This document shows, one piece after another, positions 1 through 6,108 of a DNA stretch of 23,226 nucleotides. The stretch is taken from contig JAWXUL010000033.1 of assembly GCA_044432725.1 (NCBI GenBank), positions 1-23,226 of the forward strand. The letters are read 5' to 3'. The translations under genes and the position numbers were made by a program. This DNA is from JAWXUK01 sp044432725 (GTDB taxonomy: Bacteria > Bacillota > Clostridia > Oscillospirales > Oscillospiraceae). How positions within the stretch are numbered: the first letter of the stretch is position 1; every line of letters begins with the position of its first letter. The notes below the pieces were generated by a model. The model did no database searches. It saw only the letters and a program-made list of their open reading frames with translations, and was not told where the DNA came from.

Positions 1-26
1 TTGCTTCTAAAGAGCAGTTATAGTGT

Positions 27-118
27 GGAGAGATGGCTGAGTTGGTCGAAGGCGCACGCCTGGAAAGCGTGTAGACCCCTTAAAGGTCTCGAGGGTTCGA
101 ATCCCTCTCTCTCCGCCA
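27..118 (+). tRNA. tRNA-Ser (anticodon GGA), CCA encoded
   Basis: This folds as a class II tRNA with a long variable arm. The 7-bp acceptor stem is GGAGAGA (27-33) with TCTCTCC (108-114), followed by discriminator G115 and an encoded CCA (116-118). The anticodon loop CTGGAAA sits on a CACGC/GCGTG stem and gives anticodon GGA, which reads UCC/UCU serine codons. The T arm is GAGGG-TTCGAAT-CCCTC (91-107). The 3' half of such a gene is a common ICE integration target, so it probably marks the chromosome/element edge. No second copy of its 3' end is seen in the window. Confidence 0.97.
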
Positions 119-121
119 AAT

Positions 122-185
122 AACCCCTACACAAAGACTGTGATTTGAAAAACCTTCAATGAAAGTCTTTTATGTAGGGGTTTTT
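122..185 (+). terminator. Rho-independent terminator after tRNA-Ser
   Basis: A 10-bp perfect stem, AACCCCTACA (122-131) with TGTAGGGGTT (173-182), ends in a T run (181-185). An inner AAAGACT/AGTCTTT pairing extends the structure. It lies directly behind the tRNA and would end its transcript. Confidence 0.8.
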
Positions 186-285
186 CATTTGAAATGAGAA
201 AAAACATTGAAATAAAGTTACGATGACTCGCCCCAAAAACCGAGAAAAAAATTGTTCGTTTTTAGACTGTGATTTTACCAGTTTC

Positions 286-310
286 TGGTGGTTGCAGGAC
301 TCGAACTCTC
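286..310 (-). other. tRNA 3'-end-like fragment (possible att remnant)
   Basis: Read on the minus strand, this stretch contains TTCGAGTCCTGCAACCACCA, which looks like a T loop, half T stem and acceptor 3' end with CCA. No rest of a tRNA can be folded around it: the flanking DNA has no anticodon arm and the opposite T-stem strand does not pair well. Short tRNA 3' ends are typical att cores left by tyrosine recombinases, so an old attachment site is possible but unproven. Confidence 0.3.
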
Positions 311-423
311 ATCTAAAACTGAAACTTAAGCAAAAAATGTTGAACACAGAACTAGGTAAAAATCGGTTTTTACAACTTATTTTTGAGGGCGCTAGTTAAA
401 ATCTTAGATAATCACACATAATC

Positions 424-459
424 ACCACTATTTCTTATCATTAAGAGATGGTGGTTTTT
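424..459 (+). terminator. Terminator-like hairpin after first TTGAGGGCGCTA motif
   Basis: A 13-pair stem with two G-U pairs joins 424-436 to 443-455 and is followed by TTTTTCTCGTTTT. It lies 30 bases after the first TTGAGGGCGCTA (383-394). Confidence 0.65.
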
Positions 460-491
460 CTCGTTTTGAGAACAAAAACAATGAATACATA

Positions 492-531
492 GTCAACGAC
501 CAAGGGTGCCGAGTGAAGCATGGTGGTTGAC
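492..531. repeat. Inverted repeat GTCAACGACCA / TGGTGGTTGAC
   Basis: The 11-nt arms at 492-502 and 521-531 pair at 10 of 11 positions around an 18-nt loop. The hexamer GTCAAC recurs at 606-611, 898-903 and 910-915, so it may be a protein-binding or nicking-site hairpin. No U tract follows, which argues against a terminator. Confidence 0.5.
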
Positions 532-567
532 GAACCAAGCCTCACAAGATTTTCTAATAACCAGTCC

Positions 568-642
568 AAAAAAGTTGATTGAAGAAACGTATGAAATAGG
601 ACACAGTCAACCTAGAAGTAGAAGAAAATATTGAGGGCGCTA
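568..642 (+). repeat. 75-bp direct repeat, copy 1
   Basis: This unit matches 860-934 at all but about three positions; the first 52 bases are identical. It ends in TTGAGGGCGCTA. One frame is open through both copies and reads a tail containing KLIEETYEIGHSQPRS followed by the TGA within the motif. In this copy the frame is open upstream to about 484, with no good start or ribosome site. Confidence 0.85.
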
Positions 643-663
643 CTAATAATGAATAAATTATGA

Positions 664-716
664 CAGAAAAAGGACTTAGTTTCTCGTAAAAGAGAGATTA
701 AGTCCTTTTTCTGTTT
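664..716 (+). terminator. Strong terminator hairpin after second motif copy
   Basis: A perfect 15-bp stem, CAGAAAAAGGACTTA (664-678) with TAAGTCCTTTTTCTG (699-713), is extended by inner TCTC/GAGA pairing. It starts 22 bases after the motif at 631-642. The stem is A-rich on the left and T-rich on the right, so it could act in both directions. Confidence 0.7.
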
Positions 717-859
717 CTGGACGAAAGAGAGGGAAAAAGTTGGATTTTTACTGAAAACTCTTGTGAAAGGGTCGGCTAAACCAAGAGGGATGATTTCTCT
801 GATGAAAAGAAATTTTTGTCATTGACTTCAACATCCCTGTTCATTTTCAAAAACTATAG

Positions 860-934
860 AAAAAAGTTGATTGAAGAAACGTATGAAATAGGACACAGTC
901 AACCTAGAAGTCAACGAAAATATTGAGGGCGCTA
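860..934 (+). repeat. 75-bp direct repeat, copy 2
   Basis: This is the second copy of the unit at 568-642, differing only within the four bases 912-915. It again ends in TTGAGGGCGCTA and again keeps the short frame open to the TGA. A weaker hairpin, AAATCAA (948-954) with TTGATTT (968-974), follows in place of a terminator, and the ArdA-like gene at 1029 lies just downstream. Confidence 0.85.
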
Positions 935-1028
935 TCTAAAAAGAGAAAAATCAAACACAAAAATGGCTTGATTTACCGAGTCTGAGAAGTCACGTCTTTT
1001 TGCAAATTCTTAGAAAGTGAGGAAAAAA

Positions 1029-1634
1029 ATGAAGAAACAAGACAGCCACCAAGAACAAAAGGGTGATTTAACCCACCTCGAACAAGTTCGCCTAGAATGC
1101 CGTTGTATGATGCGTCTGACGGCTGGTGGGCGGTCGGTGGTGCTGGAACTCCCCTACCGCTATCAAGACCGTCAGGCCGCCCTGAAAGCACTGCAGAACA
1201 AAGAGGGGGCGGAGGTCAGGGCATCGTTTCTCTCGGCAAATAAAATCCCTAATTTCATTGTGGAGCTGTGTCTGCCAATTCCAAAGTTCACCGTTCCTCT
1301 CGCACATCTGGACATCTTCAATGAAATGCTTCTGGAGTGCTACGGCTTGAGTGATTTTGACATGAATCGCTGGGAGCGACAGGCTCGGATGTTGGGGATT
1401 GATAATTTCGTTGACCTGAATATCGTCTTTGACAGCAGTCAACTTCTCCATGATTTCCCAGACCTCCACAGCAAAGAAGATGTCATCAACCACCTCTGTT
1501 CCATGACTGGCTCGAAGGAGATGGTACCCTACATGGAGCGATTCACCTACCTGAACACGGAGGTAGGAATGCTGATGTACACGGCAAGAAATCAGGAGAT
1601 GATTGCGTTGATGAATCGGAAAAAGTTTCGTTAA
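1029..1634 (+). CDS. Divergent ArdA-like anti-restriction protein
   Basis: The 201-residue product has no exported or membrane segment. The central part resembles the repeated half-domain of the ArdA-like proteins downstream: an ELPYRY strand-turn like their LPYYGSDL, then a helical stretch around LAHLDIFNEMLLECYGLSD that aligns with LDNLSDVAEFYDLG at 3588-4796. It lacks the C-terminal segment with the Y/F-D-x-x-G-Y/F-G motif typical of ArdA, so activity is uncertain. ATG 1029 is chosen over in-frame GTG 1017 because GTGAGG (1017-1022) is then the ribosome site at good spacing. Base composition appears more GC-rich than the neighbours, hinting at a different origin. The stop is followed within four bases by the motif variant TTGAGGGCACCA. 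Confidence 0.6.
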   Translation: MKKQDSHQEQKGDLTHLEQVRLECRCMMRLTAGGRSVVLELPYRYQDRQAALKALQNKEGAEVRASFLSANKIPNFIVELCLPIPKFTVPLAHLDIFNEMLLECYGLSDFDMNRWERQARMLGIDNFVDLNIVFDSSQLLHDFPDLHSKEDVINHLCSMTGSKEMVPYMERFTYLNTEVGMLMYTARNQEMIALMNRKKFR

Positions 1635-1637
1635 AAA

Positions 1638-1672
1638 TTGAGGGCACCAGTCTTTTCAAGTAGCGCCCCTCA
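1638..1672 (+). repeat. Fourth motif copy with facing complement
   Basis: TTGAGGGCACCA (1638-1649) is a variant of TTGAGGGCGCTA. TAGCGCCCCTCA (1661-1672) is almost its exact reverse complement. The two arms can form a local hairpin. The right arm could also pair with the three upstream copies at 383, 631 and 923. Confidence 0.6.
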
Positions 1673-1689
1673 CTTTTTAAGTGAGTTTG
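1669..1689 (+). terminator. Small hairpin after ArdA-like gene
   Basis: CTCACTT (1669-1675) pairs perfectly with AAGTGAG (1679-1685) around a 3-nt loop, followed by TTTGT. The U tract is short, so it is a weak terminator or part of the larger structured tail. Confidence 0.4.
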
Positions 1690-1704
1690 TCAGGTTGGAA
1701 CAAA

Positions 1705-1760
1705 AACACTGCCCCGTCTTTGTGTACATCTGTGAATAGACTTAGGGGCGGTGTTCCTTT
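1705..1760 (+). terminator. Rho-independent terminator of the first gene
   Basis: AACACTGCCCC (1705-1715) pairs with GGGGCGGTGTT (1745-1755), 11 bp with one T-G pair, followed by CCTTTAT. It separates the 1029-1634 gene from the operon starting at 1850. Confidence 0.65.
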
Positions 1761-1823
1761 ATGATGATGTGGGGAAGTAATCATGAGAAATCGTGAGAAA
1801 ACTTCCTTAAATAACAGAAAAAC

Positions 1824-1829
1824 TATAAT
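1824..1829 (+). promoter_or_regulatory. Probable -10 box for the ardA-like operon
   Basis: TATAAT (1824-1829) is a perfect sigma-A -10 hexamer 20 bases ahead of ATG 1850. It lies in an A/T-rich stretch directly after a terminator. No good -35 is seen (nearest is ACTTCC-like), so an extra activator or a weak promoter is possible. Confidence 0.45.
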
Positions 1830-1849
1830 AAATTTGAACGGAGGATGAA

Positions 1850-3043
1850 ATGCGATTTATACTTTATAGCGAACAGACCCAGCAGTCCACTGAAGCCGAA
1901 TTCCCAGCCACAGGCAAAGAGATTCAAGATATCTGTGACAAGCTAGGCATTCAAAATACTGCAACGGCTGAAGCAAGAGTGGAAGCAGTCAACTATCTCT
2001 ATCATAATCTGGAAGAAGATGGGGACAGGATTTTCTGTGGCAAGACCTTTGTGCTGGATGAGATGAATTTCTTAGCCAAGCAACTTTCTCTGATGTCGAC
2101 CCCTGAAATCGAAACCTTTGGAGCGGTGGTGTCCGAGCATGACTACTCCATGCAAGAGATGATTGAATTCACGGTGAACACCCACAATATGGAAGTGGCA
2201 TACAACAAGCCTGACTTGGTGGCTGTGGCAAGCAAACTTTATCTGGAACAGAATTTTAAGCTAAAACCAGAGGACGTGAATTTCACTCAGGAGGAGGCAA
2301 GTAAATTTCTTTGTGACTATAGCATGGGGCAAGCCTCACAAATGACTCGTGATGGAAAACTGATTTATCAGACAGAAGTCTTTGAGCCTTTCTTTACAGG
2401 TTCGTGCTTGCCACAAACTAGTTATGACTGCGGACCAGTCGCCGTTGACTTAATGGTGAGGGGCAACCAACAAGGCAATCGATGTGAAACCATCTACCTC
2501 CCCTACCATGAAGCAGAATTGCAGAAATCTCTGGAACGGCTGGGCATCACAGAGGAAAGCCAGTTGAATCAGGTGGAGCTGAAAATTTACGACTGTGACG
2601 TGGATCACCGACTGGAACATTTTCTGGAAAAACAGCCTTTGACATTTGGGAATTTGGCTCACCTGAATACGGTGGCTACAAATTTGGGAGAACTGTATCA
2701 GCAAGAATCGAAAGATTTGGTGCGATTTATGGAACTCACGAAAATTGATTCTCTGGAAGATCTCGCCACTTTGTCAGCGAATTACCAAGAATTAAGTTTT
2801 CACAGAGGAGTAGAATCCACCAGCGAATATGCGGAACTTCTTCTGGATGATGTGGTGGATTTCAATGACAGCGCCAGAGAATATATCGACTTTGATGGTT
2901 TCGGTCAGGCAAAGCTAGAAAATCTGGATCACCACTTCTCGGATGATGGATTGCTGATTTATCATGGAAACAATATGGAGATGAGTAATATCATGGAAAA
3001 TATTGAGTATCAGGATTTGGGGATGGGAGGGATTTATCGTTGA
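1850..3043 (+). CDS. ardA: ArdA-like anti-restriction protein, double-domain
   Basis: ArdA proteins are acidic DNA mimics that bind type I restriction-modification enzymes and protect incoming DNA. This 397-residue product is about twice the length of Tn916-type ArdA (roughly 165 residues). The N half (about 1-190) and C half (about 195-397) are related to each other. The C end has the ArdA hallmark: a Tyr in SEYAELLLDD, then REYIDFDGFGQ, then DDGLLIYHG, matching the Tn916 pattern of YIE..., YIDYQAYG and STNHGIF. Asp and Glu are frequent throughout. GGAGG at 1840-1844 supports ATG 1850. The 3' end overlaps the next gene, and the C-terminal GMGGIYR is encoded by that gene's ribosome site. ArdA-like family membership is fairly secure; whether both halves are active is not known. 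Confidence 0.8.
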   Translation: MRFILYSEQTQQSTEAEFPATGKEIQDICDKLGIQNTATAEARVEAVNYLYHNLEEDGDRIFCGKTFVLDEMNFLAKQLSLMSTPEIETFGAVVSEHDYSMQEMIEFTVNTHNMEVAYNKPDLVAVASKLYLEQNFKLKPEDVNFTQEEASKFLCDYSMGQASQMTRDGKLIYQTEVFEPFFTGSCLPQTSYDCGPVAVDLMVRGNQQGNRCETIYLPYHEAELQKSLERLGITEESQLNQVELKIYDCDVDHRLEHFLEKQPLTFGNLAHLNTVATNLGELYQQESKDLVRFMELTKIDSLEDLATLSANYQELSFHRGVESTSEYAELLLDDVVDFNDSAREYIDFDGFGQAKLENLDHHFSDDGLLIYHGNNMEMSNIMENIEYQDLGMGGIYR

Positions 3044-3588
3044 ATAGAACCAGTCAATCCACAGCATCGCTTTCCCAAGATGAGGAAAATCAACTTCCAA
3101 ACCTCACCCAACGCAAGAAACCATTTTCTGTCATTATGGAAGATGACTGTGGTCGGAAAGTGACATTGTGGATGCCCTACCAAGAAAACGAATTGCAAGA
3201 TTCCTTAGAGCAAATGGGTGTCACAGAGGAAAGTAAATTCTCCAATGTCACAATCACCCTCGGAGATCACCAGTTCACCTCTAGCCTGACAGAACTCATT
3301 GAAGGGCAGAGTTGCAACATGGAAAATCTGGAACATTTGAATCAACTAGGTGAATTTCTAAAAGACGATTTTGCTTTAAAAAGTGAGGGTTTGGCAAATC
3401 TCATCAAAGCAACGGAAATAACCAGCTTAGAGGAACTCAGTGTGCTGATGGACAATTACAAAGACCTTGATTTTTACCAGAGCAGTTCTGGGCGGACCGT
3501 CATTTACAATGGCAATGACCCAGCCATGGAGCTAATTGTAGAAAATATCGAAACCCAAAACCAAGAGATGGGAGGGAGTTATCATTGA
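3040..3588 (+). CDS. Short ArdA-like paralogue lacking the conserved core
   Basis: The 182-residue product matches the C half of the preceding protein: its MPYQENELQDSLEQMGVTEESKF aligns with LPYHEAELQKSLERLGITEESQL, split here only by small changes. Its end, VIYNGNDPAMELIVENIE, matches LIYHGNNMEMSNIMENIE. The roughly 45 residues between, which carry the EYIDFDGFG motif in the neighbour, are missing, so it jumps from DFYQSSSGRT straight to the tail. It starts at TTG 3040, overlapping the previous TGA (TTGA), with GGGAGGG eight bases upstream; this suggests translational coupling. The clean in-frame loss and the preserved frame suggest a specialised or decaying duplicate, not a sequencing error. 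Confidence 0.7.
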   Translation: MNRTSQSTASLSQDEENQLPNLTQRKKPFSVIMEDDCGRKVTLWMPYQENELQDSLEQMGVTEESKFSNVTITLGDHQFTSSLTELIEGQSCNMENLEHLNQLGEFLKDDFALKSEGLANLIKATEITSLEELSVLMDNYKDLDFYQSSSGRTVIYNGNDPAMELIVENIETQNQEMGGSYH

Positions 3589-4796
3589 TGATTGAACAAG
3601 CAAGATTTCGTAGCTATACTATCGGAAATCTGAATGGAATCGACCAAGTTACGGTGAAATTTCCTTGTAGCGAAGAAGTTATCCAAAAAACTTGCGATGA
3701 GATCCATGTAGAAAATTTGGCAAGTGCCAATATTCGGATTTTGGAAGTGGATGACAGCGCTTTGAACCAAAGTGTAGAAGGTTTGAAGATGACTTTGGAC
3801 GAACTGAACTATCTGGAAAAGCGATTTGACAGCTTCACCAGCGAAGAAATGGACTTATTCTGTGCGGTGGCTGAAGTTTCCTCACCCAAAGATGGATTTG
3901 ACCTGATAAACCTTAGTTATAACTTGCATTGTTATTCTTTGGTGGACAGCAGTAAAAACATGGAGGAAATGGGGAGAGAATTGTACCTTCATGAAGCAAT
4001 TTCTTGTCCCACGGAAGAACTTCAGCAGGTAAATGGTCAGAAATATTTGGCTGAACTGATGAAAAACAACACTCCATGGGAAACAAGTCAAGGCTTACTC
4101 TACCCCAATAAAAACGAGCCAACCCAAGTGTACAATGGCAAAAATCTTCCACCTTTTTCCTACGGTGGCACGGCTGTGGAAGTGGTTCTCACCTGTGAAC
4201 ACCCCACCATGGGAACTTGTGAAGAACTCCTCGCCCTCCCCTATTATGGTAGTGATTTGGCGAAAATCAAAGAGCGAATGGGTGTAGAAAGCCTCAAGGA
4301 CATTAAAGTGGACAATATCATAATCCTGACAAATCCACAGGACAATTTTTTATCTAGCATGGATTTAGAGGAAGTTTACACCGCAGATGACCTTGATAAC
4401 CTCAGTGATGTGGCAGAATTTTATGACCTCGGCACAAAAGAAATGTGTGATGACTTAAATCACTTTGCTGTCCAGCTGAAGGTGGATAATTTACACCAAC
4501 TTAGTTTGGTGGCATTGGGGATTCTCACAGAGGAACTGGAATTTGTCCCTAATATTACCACGGCTGAAGATTATGGCTATTATCTGGTTTGCGAGAATGA
4601 CGAAACGAAAATAGACGAGGATATCGCTAGTTTTGTGGATTACGATGGCTACGGTGCGTCCCAATTAGTAGGAAAAAGCTATGTTTCTACCGATGAGGGG
4701 ATGATGATTTATCATGGTGATGAGGTTGGGATGGAGCAAATGCTGGAACAATTTGAGCAGGAGCAAGAACAAAGTGGTATGACCACATTTAGTTGA
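3588..4796 (+). CDS. ardA: ArdA-like anti-restriction protein, double-domain
   Basis: The 402-residue acidic protein has the same two-half layout as 1850-3043. The N half carries FPCSEEVIQKTCDEI, LDELNYLEKRFDSF and INLSYNLHCYSLV. The C half carries LALPYYGSDLAKIKERMGV and ends with the ArdA signature EDYGYYLVC...SFVDYDGYG...STDEGMMIYHGDE. ATG 3588 overlaps the preceding stop (TGATG), with GGGAGGG 11 bases upstream; TTG 3585 is also possible at better spacing. It probably inhibits type I restriction enzymes in the recipient cell by DNA mimicry. The junction sequence closely repeats the junction at 3024-3043, in keeping with tandem duplication of these genes. Confidence 0.8.
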   Translation: MIEQARFRSYTIGNLNGIDQVTVKFPCSEEVIQKTCDEIHVENLASANIRILEVDDSALNQSVEGLKMTLDELNYLEKRFDSFTSEEMDLFCAVAEVSSPKDGFDLINLSYNLHCYSLVDSSKNMEEMGRELYLHEAISCPTEELQQVNGQKYLAELMKNNTPWETSQGLLYPNKNEPTQVYNGKNLPPFSYGGTAVEVVLTCEHPTMGTCEELLALPYYGSDLAKIKERMGVESLKDIKVDNIIILTNPQDNFLSSMDLEEVYTADDLDNLSDVAEFYDLGTKEMCDDLNHFAVQLKVDNLHQLSLVALGILTEELEFVPNITTAEDYGYYLVCENDETKIDEDIASFVDYDGYGASQLVGKSYVSTDEGMMIYHGDEVGMEQMLEQFEQEQEQSGMTTFS

Positions 4797-4811
4797 AAGG
4801 ACGGTGAAAAC

Positions 4812-5087
4812 ATGAACTATTTTCCTCCTAGCAGGGAGCAAGTGGCTCAAATCAAGAAAGATTACCCCGTAGGAACTCGAATTCGCCTGAATTTTATGGA
4901 CGATCCCTACTGTCCAGTGCCAGAGGGGACAATTGGAGAGGTTATTTCAGTCGATGATGCGGCAACCCTCCATATGAAATGGGAAAATGGACGTTCCCTT
5001 GGTTTGGTTGTGGGCGAGGATTCCTTTTCGGTGATTTCTAAGCCTGAACTGGAACAAACTATGGGTGCGATGGGCGGACAAAGCTAA
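4812..5087 (+). CDS. DUF4314-family protein
   Basis: The 91-residue protein begins with FPPSREQVAQIKKDYPVGTR, then MDDPYCPVPEGTIGEV and ENGRSLGLVVGEDSF. That is the arrangement I know from DUF4314, a small beta-barrel-like family common in Firmicutes plasmids and conjugative elements. No function is established for the family. It follows the ArdA-like gene by 15 bases with an AAAGGACGG ribosome site and so belongs to the same operon. It ends in GAMGGQS, one of the MGG-type tails seen on several neighbours. Confidence 0.8.
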   Translation: MNYFPPSREQVAQIKKDYPVGTRIRLNFMDDPYCPVPEGTIGEVISVDDAATLHMKWENGRSLGLVVGEDSFSVISKPELEQTMGAMGGQS

Positions 5088-5123
5088 CCGTCCAGAAAAT
5101 AATTTAGGGAGGGGGTGATAAAT

Positions 5124-5228
5124 TTGAAACACCTTGAATTTCTGGAACAAGAAAAACGAAAAAAAGAGCATGACCGCTTGCTTGCTGTCTGTGCTTTTTA
5201 TGTCGGCAACTGTAACGGTGGACTCTAA
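5124..5228 (+). CDS. Small protein of 34 residues
   Basis: A strong GGGAGGGGG (5107-5115) precedes an open frame starting at TTG 5124 (or in-frame GTG 5115). The product starts LKHLEFLEQEKRKKEHDR, a charged helix, and ends in a short Cys-containing tail AVCAFYVGNCNGGL. It sits at the end of the ArdA-like operon just before a terminator. I do not recognise the family. The ribosome site and operon position make it likely to be translated. Confidence 0.5.
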   Translation: MKHLEFLEQEKRKKEHDRLLAVCAFYVGNCNGGL

Positions 5229-5243
5229 GTCCTGAAAACCCAA

Positions 5244-5275
5244 ATCCTCACATCGCAAGGTGTGGGGATTTTTTT
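5244..5275 (+). terminator. Rho-independent terminator of the first operon
   Basis: ATCCTCACA (5244-5252) pairs with TGTGGGGAT (5261-5269), nine pairs with one T-G, around an 8-nt loop, and runs into seven T residues (5269-5275). This is a textbook terminator. Confidence 0.88.
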
Positions 5276-5315
5276 ATACCCAAAAACAAAATCAAATAGA
5301 TAGGAGAAAGTAAAA

Positions 5316-6095
5316 ATGGATCAAGAAAAAAATCAAATTCAGATCTTCGAGAATCCTGAATTTGGAGAAGTGCGGACCTTGTTGGATGAGAAAGGGGATG
5401 TTCTTTTTTGTGCCAAAGACGTAGCAATTATTTTAGGATATTCCAACTTCAGAGATGCTATTTCTCGACACTGTAAGGGGGTCGTGAAACACGACTCCCC
5501 TACATCTGGTGGTTTACAAGAACTTTCTTGGATTTATGAACCAGATGTATATCGACTCACGATGAAAAGCAAATTGCCCGCAGCGGAGAAATTTGAATCG
5601 TGGGTGTTTACCGAAGTCCTCCCCTCCATCCGTAAGCACGGAATGTACTTCACTCAAGACACAGTGGCAGACATTTTCAATGACCCCTACAAATTCAAAT
5701 CGGCAATGGACGGCTTTCTGGCGGAATATGAGAAAAACAAAAAGCTGGAAAAAGAACTGGCAGAGGCGAAACCCAAGGTGGAATATTACGATACGGTTAT
5801 CGACACCTCGCTGTTGACTAACTTTCGCAACACGGCAAAAGAACTGGAAGTGAAGCCAACCTTGTTTATTCAAGTTTTGTTGGCGAAAGGTTATTTGTAC
5901 CGTAGCACAACCAAAGATTTGTACCCTTACCAAAAACACATGAATGCTGGTTTGTTCCAAGTGAAAGAATTTTATCGGAATAATCATGGTGGGACTTATA
6001 CTTTGGTCACCCCTCGTGGGCGAGAACATTTCATGAAATTGTTCAAAAGCCTGACAGAGGAAGAACTGTGGGAAATTCAAATGATTGACGTGTAG
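5316..6095 (+). CDS. BRO-N / KilAC phage-type antirepressor protein
   Basis: The 259-residue protein has a Bro-N domain at about residues 5-110 (VRTLLDEKGDVLFCAKDVAIILGYSN start; LPAAEKFESWVFTEVLPSIRKHG end). A charged coiled linker (AEYEKNKKLEKELAEAKPK) follows, then a C-terminal KilAC/ANT domain (about 160-250; NTAKELEVKPTLFIQVLLAKGYLY). Such proteins are DNA-binding regulators of phages and mobile elements, often antirepressors that relieve repression during induction. TAGGAGA supports ATG 5316. The gene lies only 40 bases after a strong terminator and starts a new run of genes, so its own promoter must be in or before the terminator. The target repressor is not in this window. Confidence 0.88.
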   Translation: MDQEKNQIQIFENPEFGEVRTLLDEKGDVLFCAKDVAIILGYSNFRDAISRHCKGVVKHDSPTSGGLQELSWIYEPDVYRLTMKSKLPAAEKFESWVFTEVLPSIRKHGMYFTQDTVADIFNDPYKFKSAMDGFLAEYEKNKKLEKELAEAKPKVEYYDTVIDTSLLTNFRNTAKELEVKPTLFIQVLLAKGYLYRSTTKDLYPYQKHMNAGLFQVKEFYRNNHGGTYTLVTPRGREHFMKLFKSLTEEELWEIQMIDV

Positions 6096-6108
6096 AAGGG
6101 AGGAAACT

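Larger units (their letters stand above)
186..1028. other. Gene-poor leader region with repeats and hairpins
   Basis: No convincing protein gene is visible on either strand over about 840 bases. The stretch holds a 12-bp direct repeat AGACTGTGATTT (135-146 and 264-275), a palindrome ACCAG-TTT-CTGGT (278-290), three copies of TTGAGGGCGCTA (383, 631, 923), terminator-like hairpins and a 75-bp duplicated unit. Both 75-bp copies keep a short open frame ending at the TGA inside the motif, so they may be gene tails left by deletion. A role as an att/oriT or RNA-control region is also possible; the sequence alone does not decide. Confidence 0.5.

Noticed and set aside
118..186. Definite element attachment site at the tRNA-Ser 3' end
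   Set aside because: No matching direct repeat and no integrase gene lie in the window; the boundary is only inferred.
286..380. A complete minus-strand tRNA gene
   Set aside because: Only the 3' end resembles a tRNA; no anticodon arm, D arm or acceptor partner can be folded.
832..860. Sigma-A promoter from TTGACT and TATAGA ahead of the second 75-bp repeat
   Set aside because: The boxes are about 27 bases apart, too far for a normal promoter.
568..934. CRISPR array
   Set aside because: There are only two 75-bp copies about 290 bases apart, without regular short repeats, spacers or cas genes.
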